Positions 1-8,171 of a stretch of DNA of 47,483 nucleotides are shown here, one piece after another. Origin of the DNA: Bacteroidales bacterium. Its GTDB lineage: Bacteria > Bacteroidota > Bacteroidia > Bacteroidales > UBA12077. A program made the translations under genes and the position numbers. The notes beneath the pieces are model-generated. The model was not told where the DNA came from, made no database searches, and saw only the letters and a list, made by a program, of their open reading frames with translations. The stretch lies in the NCBI GenBank assembly GCA_003446015.1, contig DMBU01000057.1, positions 1-47,483 on the forward strand, in the 5' to 3' direction. The number at the start of each line of letters is the position of its first letter. Position 1 is the stretch's first letter.

Positions 1-3000
1 TCGATAGATGCTCATACACCAGTAATAAATAGTGTTTCTGTTCCTAATACAAAAAAACTTTTTGGACAAACCTATACAATAACTATTGAAGTAAACAATG
101 ATGCAATTGATACATGGAGTTTTGTTTCGGGTTCAATTGCTGGGTTTAATTTATTTAATTTACAAAAGCTTGATTTAAATACGTATGAAGCAGATTTTAT
201 AGTTGGAGCTTTAGGTTATGATATACAACCTGGAGATTCTTATAATATATCAAACCTTGTGTTGTCTGATCCTGCTGGAAATTTATCTAATTCTTATATT
301 ACAACAGTTATTCAGGCAAATGATCCTATTTATACAATTTTACCAACGGCAAAAGTAACAGGTAACCATTATGTTTGCGACGGGGATGATGCAGATCTTT
401 CATTTCAATTAACAGGAAATGCACCATGGAGTGTCGAACTAGATAATGGAACAGGAACTGCAACTATAGGAGGTATTACTGAATCTCCATTTACTTATAG
501 TGTTGTGCAAAATCTTAGTATTTCTACTGAGCCTGATACCATAGTTTATAAGATTACACAAGTAACAGATGCTAATGGAAATATAAAATCAATGGCTGGA
601 ACTGACAGTTCAATTGTATACGTTCGAACAGTTCCTGTTGTAAGCTTTGTTAATCCTGCTGGTGATAAAACATATAATATCAATGCACCTGCTGATAGTT
701 TAATTGGAACCCCTTCATCGGCTTTAGGAGGTGTCTTTTCTGGCGATGGAGTAATTCCTTCTAATAATAAGTTTTTACCATCTGCTGCAGGTTTGGGAGC
801 GCATGAAATTGTTTATACCTTTACCGATCCTTCATCTGGTTGTTTTTTAAATGATAAAGTTAATTTAACTGTGATTGCGTCTAATGCAAGTATTACTATT
901 GATGATGGTGATTACTGGAGATGCGATTATGAAACTACTTTTAATGTTTCTGCTGAGGTTATTGATAAACCTTTAATATTGGGTGAAATAAAATTACACA
1001 ATGTTCCTCTGGCAACCGGAGCAATAACCGATCACGGGAATAATACGGCAACAGTTGATGTTAGTAGATTATCAGCAGGCACTTATACCCTTTATTTTGT
1101 ATATGATGACGCTGGAGTAGATTCTGTTTCTAATAGTTTTACTGTCGAGTCTGTTGGAAAACCTAACTTCACTGAATTATCTGATATTTGTGAAGATTAT
1201 GAGACCATTAACGTGACTGCTTATAACTTAATACCTACAGGTGGCACTGGGCAATTTACCTTTTCAGGTCCGGTAGGAGCATTTGTTTCTAACGCACTTG
1301 ATGATAATAACTCAGGTTATTTTTCACCAGGCTTAATTCCTCCAGGATCATATAGTTTGGTTTACATTTATACATCTCCAAATAATTGTGAAAGTGAAGC
1401 GGTTAATAAAACTTTTGATGTAAATGCACTACCCCCGGTATCCTTTACAATGAACTCAGTTTACAATATTGACCAGGGTGTAAGTAATATTATTGGAAAT
1501 CCTACAGATGCGAATGGAGTTTTCACACCATTATCATTTATGTCAAATTTAGGTGATGGAACTGCTGATTTTGATCCCGCAGATGCCGGACTTGGAGATC
1601 ATTGGGTTAAGTATACTTATCAGGATGCTAATTCTTGTGTGAATGCAGATTCAATTGAAATCACTGTTAATAAAGCTCTTGGTAGTATTGCTAGCTCAAC
1701 TGGTTCTTTCCAATTCTGTTATTATGGTTCATCTGTGGCTACTTTAACTGGGACACCCAATCCAACTGATGGAACCCCAGGGAGTTTCTATATTGACAAT
1801 ATTCTAATAACTCCTGAATCTAATAATACTATTTTATTTAATCCACAGGATTATACTGCAGGTGATCATGAAGTTAAATTTGAATATAGCAACGAAACAA
1901 CTGATTATGTTGTATATAAAACGGTTAATGTTGATTTAATTGGAAACATTTATTTTACCGGACTAGAAGATAATTATTGTGAGAATGAAGATGTTGAAAT
2001 AGAACTAACAGCTTTTTTCCCAGGAGAGTCCGGGCTGATAAAATTTACAGGAAATGGTGTTACCGATGATGATGTTGATGAACTTGGTTATTTTAACCCA
2101 AGTAATGCTGATTTAGGTAATAATATTGTAACTTATAAATTCACTCGCGATTTTTCTGGTTGTCAAAAAACGTATACTGAATCTGTAACTATTAACAGAA
2201 CCCCGACAGTAGCATTTTCTCCAAATGAACGATGTATCGTAAATTCAAATAATCTTCTTGGTTTTAAGGCAGTTGATCATCCTGAGGACTCAATTGCTAA
2301 ATGGACCTGGTTATTAAAAAACCAAATACAATCGAATGATACTTTTCCTTTGTTTTCAATTGTGCCTGGTTCATATAATTCGATGAGGTTAACTCTTGAA
2401 ACAAATAAGGGGTGCACTCACTTTGTTGATAGTAGTTTCTATATTGGTACTAGAGTGGATTTACAATTTTCGTTTGAAAATGAATGCAAAGGCGAAATAT
2501 CTCAGTTTAATGTTAAAGTTTCAAGTAATACTAATGATATTAAATATGTTAATTGGGATTTTGGAGGCCCCGGAATTTCAGATGTCTCAGATTCATTAAA
2601 TCCAACTCACCAATACGCTGCTCCAGGAGGTTATGAAGTAATTTATGAAGAGTATACGAGGTCATGCGGAAGAATTGCGGATACGATGAAAATTAATATA
2701 CGTCCTTCAGTTGATCTGAGTACTGGCAAGTATATTGAAGATTTTGAAAATAATCCAGATATTACAGGTTGGGTTATTGAGGACTATATTTCAGGAGTAA
2801 ATAACCCATGGCAATGGGGAGAGCCTTCAGGTAATATTATTTATAATGCACCTTCCGGAAATAATGTTTTCGGAACGAATCTAAGTGGTAATTATACAAA
2901 TAATGAAAAGGGAATGGTTACAAGCCCTTGTTTTGATTTTAGCACTTTACAGCGTCCAATGCTGAAAATGGATTTTATTGCGGATTTGGAAACTGATAGA

Positions 3001-4248
3001 GACGGAGTTGTTATGCAGTATACAAAAGCGAATGGAGACTGGGCAACTATAGGGGTTCCAAACGATGGAATAAACTGGTATAATTCTTATATAATAGGTG
3101 GTGCACCTGCCGATCAGCAATTAGGTTGGACCGGAGAATTCTTATCTTTGGATAATTCTGGATGGTTGACTGCTATGTATCGTTTAGATGAATTGAGGGG
3201 TAGGGCTGGTGTACGATTTAGAATCGTATTTGGATCTGATTTAGCTGGCGACAACTATGAAGGATTTGCTTTTGATAACATTCAGCTTGGTGAAAGAAAA
3301 AGAATGGTACTTTTGGAGAATTTTACTAATTCTTCGAATGATAAAGCAAATAGCACGCAAGAAAATACAATTGATCCAATACTTGAAAAAGATTCACTGG
3401 ATGTAATAAGTTTAAATTATCATACAAGTTTTCCAAGTGTCAACGGTTTTAATTCATTCTACCCTTCAGGACCAAGTGCAAGGGCTTTATATTATGGAGT
3501 TTCTCAAGTTCCTTATTCTTTAGTTGATGGAGGTGAACGTAAGTATGATTATACATTGACAAACACCCTAACAGAATCGGATATTCATAAAAGAGTTCTT
3601 GTTGATCCTCAATTTGAAATTTCTGTTGAACAGGATGTTCAGGGTAATAATTTAGTTGTTTCTTCCACTGTATTAGCGTTAGAAGAAATATATCAACCTT
3701 TAATAGTTTATATTGCAGTTGTAGAAAAAACAGTTATGGAAGGTGCTGATATTTATCACAATGTGTTGAGAACAATGTTACCCGATGCTGCTGGAATTTT
3801 AGTTGAAAAGGATTGGATTAACGGAGACGAAGTCAACCTTTATCAAACATGGTCAATTCCTGAGAATGTAAATGAGGATAGCTTAATTACTATTGTTTTT
3901 GTGCAAGATGAAGAATCAAAAGATATATATCAGACTGCATATACTGAGGAATACACTACGATAACTGATATTGACGATTTTAAAGAGGTAATAGCAAGTT
4001 ATGATTATAGAGTATTCCCAAATCCTGTAAAAGATATCCTCTCAGTTCAGTTGTTAAAAACTGTTCCATATCCAATTGAGCTTAATGTATATAATGGTGT
4101 TGGAGTATTAGTTAAAACGGCTAAATTAACGTCAGGAGAAAGCTTAATTGAATTCGAAACAAAGGATATTCCAACTGGAGTTTATTACCTGAAATTGACT
4201 AATTACGATAATTTTATAGGGACTAATAAGTTTGTTAAGACTGAATAA
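1..4248 (+). CDS. Large secreted multidomain protein with T9SS C-terminal sorting domain (5' partial)
   Basis: The reading frame is open from base 1, so the real start lies outside the window; 1415 residues are visible. The N-terminal two thirds is a series of Ig/PKD-like beta modules of about 80-100 residues. Several share the pattern of a Gly-Val-Phe segment, then F-P-x-x-A-x-L-G-x-H, then a YT strand and a single Cys. A jelly-roll-like region (about bases 2740-3290) ends with GFAFDNIQLG, as in MAM or immune-inhibitor-like domains. It is followed by an Omp28-like thioredoxin-related region (about 3300-3960) starting VLLENFT. The last 80 residues (YRVFPNPVKDIL to the C-terminus) match the type A T9SS sorting domain, which directs export across the outer membrane and surface attachment in Bacteroidota. 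Substrate and partner are unknown; an adhesin or matrix role is possible. The gene ends just before a shared terminator. Confidence 0.88.
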   Translation, partial: SIDAHTPVINSVSVPNTKKLFGQTYTITIEVNNDAIDTWSFVSGSIAGFNLFNLQKLDLNTYEADFIVGALGYDIQPGDSYNISNLVLSDPAGNLSNSYITTVIQANDPIYTILPTAKVTGNHYVCDGDDADLSFQLTGNAPWSVELDNGTGTATIGGITESPFTYSVVQNLSISTEPDTIVYKITQVTDANGNIKSMAGTDSSIVYVRTVPVVSFVNPAGDKTYNINAPADSLIGTPSSALGGVFSGDGVIPSNNKFLPSAAGLGAHEIVYTFTDPSSGCFLNDKVNLTVIASNASITIDDGDYWRCDYETTFNVSAEVIDKPLILGEIKLHNVPLATGAITDHGNNTATVDVSRLSAGTYTLYFVYDDAGVDSVSNSFTVESVGKPNFTELSDICEDYETINVTAYNLIPTGGTGQFTFSGPVGAFVSNALDDNNSGYFSPGLIPPGSYSLVYIYTSPNNCESEAVNKTFDVNALPPVSFTMNSVYNIDQGVSNIIGNPTDANGVFTPLSFMSNLGDGTADFDPADAGLGDHWVKYTYQDANSCVNADSIEITVNKALGSIASSTGSFQFCYYGSSVATLTGTPNPTDGTPGSFYIDNILITPESNNTILFNPQDYTAGDHEVKFEYSNETTDYVVYKTVNVDLIGNIYFTGLEDNYCENEDVEIELTAFFPGESGLIKFTGNGVTDDDVDELGYFNPSNADLGNNIVTYKFTRDFSGCQKTYTESVTINRTPTVAFSPNERCIVNSNNLLGFKAVDHPEDSIAKWTWLLKNQIQSNDTFPLFSIVPGSYNSMRLTLETNKGCTHFVDSSFYIGTRVDLQFSFENECKGEISQFNVKVSSNTNDIKYVNWDFGGPGISDVSDSLNPTHQYAAPGGYEVIYEEYTRSCGRIADTMKINIRPSVDLSTGKYIEDFENNPDITGWVIEDYISGVNNPWQWGEPSGNIIYNAPSGNNVFGTNLSGNYTNNEKGMVTSPCFDFSTLQRPMLKMDFIADLETDRDGVVMQYTKANGDWATIGVPNDGINWYNSYIIGGAPADQQLGWTGEFLSLDNSGWLTAMYRLDELRGRAGVRFRIVFGSDLAGDNYEGFAFDNIQLGERKRMVLLENFTNSSNDKANSTQENTIDPILEKDSLDVISLNYHTSFPSVNGFNSFYPSGPSARALYYGVSQVPYSLVDGGERKYDYTLTNTLTESDIHKRVLVDPQFEISVEQDVQGNNLVVSSTVLALEEIYQPLIVYIAVVEKTVMEGADIYHNVLRTMLPDAAGILVEKDWINGDEVNLYQTWSIPENVNEDSLITIVFVQDEESKDIYQTAYTEEYTTITDIDDFKEVIASYDYRVFPNPVKDILSVQLLKTVPYPIELNVYNGVGVLVKTAKLTSGESLIEFETKDIPTGVYYLKLTNYDNFIGTNKFVKTE

Positions 4249-4270
4249 AATAAAGGTTTTTCTTAAAAAA

Positions 4271-4299
4271 ACGACTGTTAATTTAGCAGTCGTTTTTTA
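4271..4299. terminator. Bidirectional intrinsic terminator
   Basis: Inverted repeat ACGACTG (4271-4277) and CAGTCGT (4287-4293) with an AT-rich loop, flanked by an A-run on the left and a T-run on the right. It lies between convergent genes and can serve both the T9SS protein gene and the gene ending at 4308. Confidence 0.85.
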
Positions 4300-4307
4300 T
4301 ATTCATT

Positions 4308-4865
4308 TTAACTATTTCTATGTGGTCTGCCGTATCTGTTTCTGCCTTTTTCTCTTGGACCTCTGTCCATCATTCTATGATCAGTATCCTGATCATGAAT
4401 CATATGCATAAATAGTTTTTGTAAATCCTCTTGTTGCTCTTCGTTACAAATATCTTTAAGTTGCAAGAAATGATTAATTGTTGATTTTTTTAATTCGTAG
4501 TGTAAATCCCCAATTTCATGTGCAATACGATCTAGAATTTCAGTATTCGGATTTTTTTTAGCAATTTCATTTATCATTTCAAGTCTTTTATCATTGAGTT
4601 TACTCATTATTTTTTGTGAATTTGTCATGTTGATGTTTGATATCTCTTGAAATTTTATAAACTGACTCTCAGATAAATTTAACTGTTCCTTTATAAACCG
4701 ATGCATTCCTCGGATATGAACTTCTTCCTTCATTTTGTTAAGCTCAATATTTTTTTTGGGTAATATCTTGCTTTTATAATAAATAGTTGAAAGCGCTGAA
4801 ATATTTATTACAATCAATAAGATTATACTTCCTATTAATAAACTTTTTTTTGTTTTAGTATTCAT
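4308..4865 (-). CDS. CpxP/Spy/CnrX-like periplasmic stress or metal sensor protein
   Basis: 185 residues. An N-terminal membrane segment or uncleaved signal (about residues 8-28) is followed by an almost all-helical periplasmic domain. The sequence around FIKEQLNLSESQFIKFQEI resembles the LTxxQ-type helical hairpin of the CpxP/Spy/ZraP/CnrX group. The C-terminus is rich in Met, His and Arg (MHMIHDQDTDHRMM, then a basic tail), which could bind metal. It is the third gene of an apparent operon after an ECF sigma factor and its zinc-finger anti-sigma factor. CnrX-type proteins in that position sense periplasmic metal or envelope stress and control sigma release. The family call is fairly sure; the signal sensed is inference. 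Confidence 0.72.
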   Translation of the reverse strand: MNTKTKKSLLIGSIILLIVINISALSTIYYKSKILPKKNIELNKMKEEVHIRGMHRFIKEQLNLSESQFIKFQEISNINMTNSQKIMSKLNDKRLEMINEIAKKNPNTEILDRIAHEIGDLHYELKKSTINHFLQLKDICNEEQQEDLQKLFMHMIHDQDTDHRMMDRGPREKGRNRYGRPHRNS

Positions 4866-4896
4866 TTGTTTAAATTTTCATAGTTAGAATATTAAA

Positions 4897-5379
4897 CTAT
4901 TCTTCAGTATTTTTATTTTCTTCTAATAAAAGAGTCTCAATTGGTTCAATATCAAAATCGTTTAAATATTGATATTCAGCATATGATTTAATAAAGTCAG
5001 TTTCATTATTTTTTAATTCAGTGTATTGATTAGGATTTACAGATCCCGATCCAATTAAAATACCTATGTAAACGGCTATGATTAATGAGCTTAAATAAAT
5101 CAATGGTTGAACAAGTTTCTTCGAAAAAAGACTTAATATCAATGATTTATCTTTCATATTCCTGTTTCCCATACGTTGTTTTAACCTTGTAAAATAGAAG
5201 GGTTGATCTTCTATTTCAGATTTTGAATGCAACAAATTAAACGTTCTGGAAAAATTATTGAATAAGATAGAACACTCAGAGCAAGAATTAATATGAGATT
5301 GAAACTCTTCTTTTTGCTTTTGAGTTAGTAAATCATCATGATAAATGGATAATATATTTTTAAATTCTTTACAATTCAT
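4897..5379 (-). CDS. Zinc-finger anti-sigma factor, membrane-anchored
   Basis: 160 residues. The cytoplasmic N-terminal part has the anti-sigma zinc-binding pattern: Cys3, then His29-x3-Cys33-x2-Cys36 (HINSCSEC). One transmembrane helix (about residues 90-111, ending in GILIGSGS) is followed by a periplasmic tail of about 50 acidic residues. Proteins of this family bind and silence a cognate ECF sigma factor, here almost certainly the one encoded 52 bases upstream. The periplasmic CpxP-like protein encoded 31 bases downstream is the natural candidate sensor for the periplasmic tail. Confidence 0.85.
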   Translation of the reverse strand: MNCKEFKNILSIYHDDLLTQKQKEEFQSHINSCSECSILFNNFSRTFNLLHSKSEIEDQPFYFTRLKQRMGNRNMKDKSLILSLFSKKLVQPLIYLSSLIIAVYIGILIGSGSVNPNQYTELKNNETDFIKSYAEYQYLNDFDIEPIETLLLEENKNTEE

Positions 5380-5431
5380 GTTATAACTTTTTTATTTTGA
5401 CACCTAAATATCAGAATTATTACAATACATT

Positions 5432-5998
5432 TTAATTGTTTTTATAATAATTAACAATTGTTTTTTTAAGATTTTTTTTCCCCCTATTAATTAAAACCCC
5501 AACCTCGGTGATTGAAATTTCCATTACCTCTGAAATTTCTTTATAGGATAAATCCTCAAAATTGCTAAGAGTTAAAGCAACGTTTTGTTTTTCAGGCAAT
5601 TTGCTTAAGGCAAAATATAATGCTTTTTTATTTTCTTCAAGTTCCATATTTTCTCCTGGTTTTAATCCTGAATCTTCGGGATGATAATTTTTATCATTTC
5701 CAAAAATTACATCTAAACTTGAAAACCATTTCTGCTTCTTTTTTGATCTTAAGTAATTTAACGATTTATTTACTGAAATTCTGTACAACCAGGTAGTAAT
5801 TTTAGAGTCACCTCTGAATTTTTCTATTGATTCATAAATCTTAATAAATACTTCTTGCGAAACATCCATGGCATCATCTTGGTTATTTAGTATATTGTTA
5901 CAAACATTAAGTACAAGCTTATGATACTTTTCTACAAAAACCTGAAAAGCATTTTCGTCTTTAGCTGCTATTTTATCTAATAATATATTTTCGTCCAT
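5432..5998 (-). CDS. ECF-type RNA polymerase sigma factor
   Basis: 188 residues, normal for the group IV (ECF) sigma-70 family. Region 2 (about residues 18-85) contains DAMDVSQEVFIKIYESI and the promoter-melting stretch FRGDSKITTWLYRISVNKSLNYLR. Region 4 (about 125-180) contains LPEKQNVALTLSNFEDLSYKEISEVM and a helix-turn-helix. There is no region 1.1 or 3. It is the first gene of the sigma / anti-sigma / CpxP-like operon and would direct polymerase to stress promoters once released. No convincing autoregulated promoter was recognised in the 139-base divergent gap upstream. Confidence 0.93.
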   Translation of the reverse strand: MDENILLDKIAAKDENAFQVFVEKYHKLVLNVCNNILNNQDDAMDVSQEVFIKIYESIEKFRGDSKITTWLYRISVNKSLNYLRSKKKQKWFSSLDVIFGNDKNYHPEDSGLKPGENMELEENKKALYFALSKLPEKQNVALTLSNFEDLSYKEISEVMEISITEVGVLINRGKKNLKKTIVNYYKNN

Positions 5999-6137
5999 TA
6001 AGGATTTACTAAATCATTTTTCTCTTTGACACACAAAGATTTTTTTTATTACAAATAAAGTTAGAACTTTTTTATTTATCTGAACATCTCGAGAACAATA
6101 TTGTTTTTATCAAAACATATTATTAAAACTTAATGTT

Positions 6138-6944
6138 ATGATATTAGAAGAGATTTTTAATCGTTTATGGATTGATTATACAAATCAAAATCCTGAAACA
6201 CAGAAAGTATATGATTTATTTAAAGGTGAGGGTGAGGTCGTATTAAATGATCATATTGCATTTAGAACTTTCGATGATGAAAGAATAAATATTGATGTTT
6301 TGTCGCGTGTATTTGTTGAGCAAGGCTATGAGGAAAAGGGACAATATGAGTTTGAAGAAAAACATTTGTTTGCAAAACATTTTGAACACAAAACAGATAA
6401 AGATTCACCCCGGGTTTTTATTAGTCAATTAAAAACAAAAGATTTTAGTGAATATCTGCAGAAAGCAATAAAAAATGTTGTAGATAAAATTGATAAAAAG
6501 ACACTTGAATCAGATGAATTAATCTTTTCAGGGAATGTATGGGAAACACCGTCTTATAATACTTACCTGAGATTAAGAAATGAGTCGGAATATGCGGCCT
6601 GGGTTTATGTTTATGGATTTCGTGCTAATCATTTTACCGTTAATATAAATGCTTTGAAAAAATATGATTCAATTGAAAAAGTTAATCAATTTTTAAAAGA
6701 GAATGGGTTTATTCTAAATTCATCAGGAGGTGAAATTAAAGGTACTAAAGATGAATTGTTACAGCAATCAAGTATAATGGCTAATCATATATCCGTTGAA
6801 TTTATAGATGGTGTATATAGCATTCCTGGTTGCTATTATGAGTTTGCACAAAGATATCCGGAAAAGGATGGAAAACTATATAGTGGATTTATTGCAAAAT
6901 CAGCAGATAAAATTTTTGAAAGCACTAATTTCTACTCTAAATAG
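6138..6944 (+). CDS. DUF1338 (HglS/YdcJ-like) VOC-fold metalloenzyme, possible 2-oxoadipate dioxygenase/decarboxylase
   Basis: 268 residues, the short form of the DUF1338 family. Characterised relatives (HglS of Pseudomonas putida) are iron-dependent enzymes that turn 2-oxoadipate into D-2-hydroxyglutarate in lysine catabolism. The conserved NDHIAFRTF segment supplies His39, RANHFTVN supplies His165, and GCYYEFAQRYP supplies Glu235. Their spacing fits the two-His-one-Glu metal site known for HglS; this placement was done by eye. The gene stands alone between a divergent sigma operon and its own terminator, so the context does not fix the substrate, and no other lysine-degradation gene is seen nearby. 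Confidence 0.8.
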   Translation: MILEEIFNRLWIDYTNQNPETQKVYDLFKGEGEVVLNDHIAFRTFDDERINIDVLSRVFVEQGYEEKGQYEFEEKHLFAKHFEHKTDKDSPRVFISQLKTKDFSEYLQKAIKNVVDKIDKKTLESDELIFSGNVWETPSYNTYLRLRNESEYAAWVYVYGFRANHFTVNINALKKYDSIEKVNQFLKENGFILNSSGGEIKGTKDELLQQSSIMANHISVEFIDGVYSIPGCYYEFAQRYPEKDGKLYSGFIAKSADKIFESTNFYSK

Positions 6945-6964
6945 ATGTTATCGATATAAAGGAG

Positions 6965-6990
6965 AACCTGCCAATTTGGTAGGTTTTTTT
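6965..6990 (+). terminator. Intrinsic terminator after DUF1338 gene
   Basis: Stem AACCTGCC (6965-6972) with GGTAGGTT (6978-6985), one G-T wobble, loop AATTT, followed by a T-run. It lies 20 bases after the stop codon. Confidence 0.85.
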
Positions 6991-7009
6991 ATGCAATTTA
7001 AGTTAATCC

Positions 7010-7041
7010 TTTTCATTATAAAACGGATTTAATTATGTTTG
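7010..7041 (+). promoter_or_regulatory. Bacteroidota-type promoter for the glycosyltransferase gene
   Basis: An exact -7 box TATGTTTG (7034-7041) matching TAnnTTTG is preceded, 20 bases upstream, by TTTC (7010-7013), one mismatch from the -33 TTTG box. It sits just after the previous terminator and about 22 bases before the ATG at 7064, giving a very short leader. Confidence 0.5.
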
Positions 7042-7063
7042 CAGTTCATTTAAATTGCGAATA

Positions 7064-8011
7064 ATGAAAATCAGTGGTTTTACAATGGGCAAAAATGTGG
7101 ATAAACTTTATTATCCAATTAAGCCTGCTATAATGTCTATCCTTCCAATTGTTGATGAGTTTATTGTTGCCTTGGGAAAAGGTGATGATGATGATAAAAC
7201 AAGAGATGAAATAGTAAGCATTGGGAGCGATAAAATTAAAATAATAGACACTGTTTGGGATTTGGAAAAATACCCAAATGGTATGGAAAATGCACATCAA
7301 ACTGATATTGCAAAAAATCATTGTACCGGCGACTGGCTTTTTTATTTACAAGCCGACGAGGTTATTCACGAAAAATTTCTTCCGATTATTAAGAAACGTT
7401 GTGAAGAATTATTGAATGATAAAGACGTTGAAGGTTTACTTTTCAATTATAAACACTTTTGGGGTGATTATGATCATTACCATTTTTCTCACAGATGGTA
7501 TAAACATGAAATCAGAATTGTAAGAAATGATCCGGAAATTCATTCATGGGAATCAGCACAATCATTCCGTAGAATACCAAATTTCGATGGTATTCATTAT
7601 CGTCAGCAGGAAGGTACATTTAAACTTAAAGTTGCTAAAGTTGATGCCGATGTATATCACTATGGTTGGGTTAGACCACCATCATTAATGAAAAAGAAAA
7701 TGAAAGCGCTTGATACTATACATAAAGGAGTAGAAGGTGCTCAAAAAAAGGAAGAAATTTATCGTAATTTCGAATATGGCCCTCTAAATAAGATACAAAA
7801 GTTCAATGAAACTCATCCTGAAGTAATGAAAGAATGGATTGCCAAATTCAATTGGAAAGATGAACTTCAGTATTCAGGGAAGTTTACTGGAACAAGAAAA
7901 AAACTTGCCCATGAAATATTTAAATATCGGTTTTTAACCTGGATTGAGAATAATTTACTTGGAGGAAGGAATCTTGGAGGGTTTAAAAATCATATTCTTT
8001 TAAAAAAGTAG
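7064..8011 (+). CDS. Family 2-like glycosyltransferase
   Basis: 315 residues from the ATG at 7064. An in-frame TTG nine bases earlier is less likely because it would leave almost no leader after the promoter. The fold is that of a GT-A transferase: an N-terminal beta strand with MKISGFTMGKN, the strand FIVALGKGDD, and GDWLFYLQADEVIHE with Asp98-Glu99 in the position of the metal/nucleotide-sugar binding DxD-like motif. The C-terminal third is basic and may contact membrane or acceptor. There is no signal peptide or membrane helix, so it is probably cytoplasmic and acts on a surface glycan precursor. It has no glycan-cluster neighbours, so donor and acceptor cannot be inferred. Confidence 0.8.
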   Translation: MKISGFTMGKNVDKLYYPIKPAIMSILPIVDEFIVALGKGDDDDKTRDEIVSIGSDKIKIIDTVWDLEKYPNGMENAHQTDIAKNHCTGDWLFYLQADEVIHEKFLPIIKKRCEELLNDKDVEGLLFNYKHFWGDYDHYHFSHRWYKHEIRIVRNDPEIHSWESAQSFRRIPNFDGIHYRQQEGTFKLKVAKVDADVYHYGWVRPPSLMKKKMKALDTIHKGVEGAQKKEEIYRNFEYGPLNKIQKFNETHPEVMKEWIAKFNWKDELQYSGKFTGTRKKLAHEIFKYRFLTWIENNLLGGRNLGGFKNHILLKK

Positions 8012-8079
8012 TTATTAAAATTTAATATTTTCAAATTCGAAGCTTCTGTTCATAAATTCTGCAAACTTCTTCAAAAACT

Positions 8080-8113
8080 TTGTAGGGCTTGTGTTTTCAA
8101 AAGATTATATTTG
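8080..8113 (+). promoter_or_regulatory. Bacteroidota-type promoter for the GH3/beta-lactamase gene
   Basis: A -33 TTTG (8080-8083) and an exact -7 box TATATTTG (8106-8113) are separated by 22 bases, slightly longer than usual. Its position decides the downstream start: the in-frame ATG-like extension from 8091 overlaps this promoter, so translation should begin at 8172. Confidence 0.5.
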
Positions 8114-8171
8114 TGCTATATCAAAAATTAGGATATTAGATTTAGCAAAATCGAAAGAAAATCAAAGAATA

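Noticed and set aside
5999..6060. AATCTTTG-like -7 box for the sigma operon (minus strand)
   Set aside because: One mismatch in the -7 box and no TTTG at a workable distance; not enough to call.
8091..8171. In-frame N-terminal extension of the GH3/beta-lactamase gene
   Set aside because: It overlaps the best -7 promoter box and would hide the signal peptide that starts at 8172.
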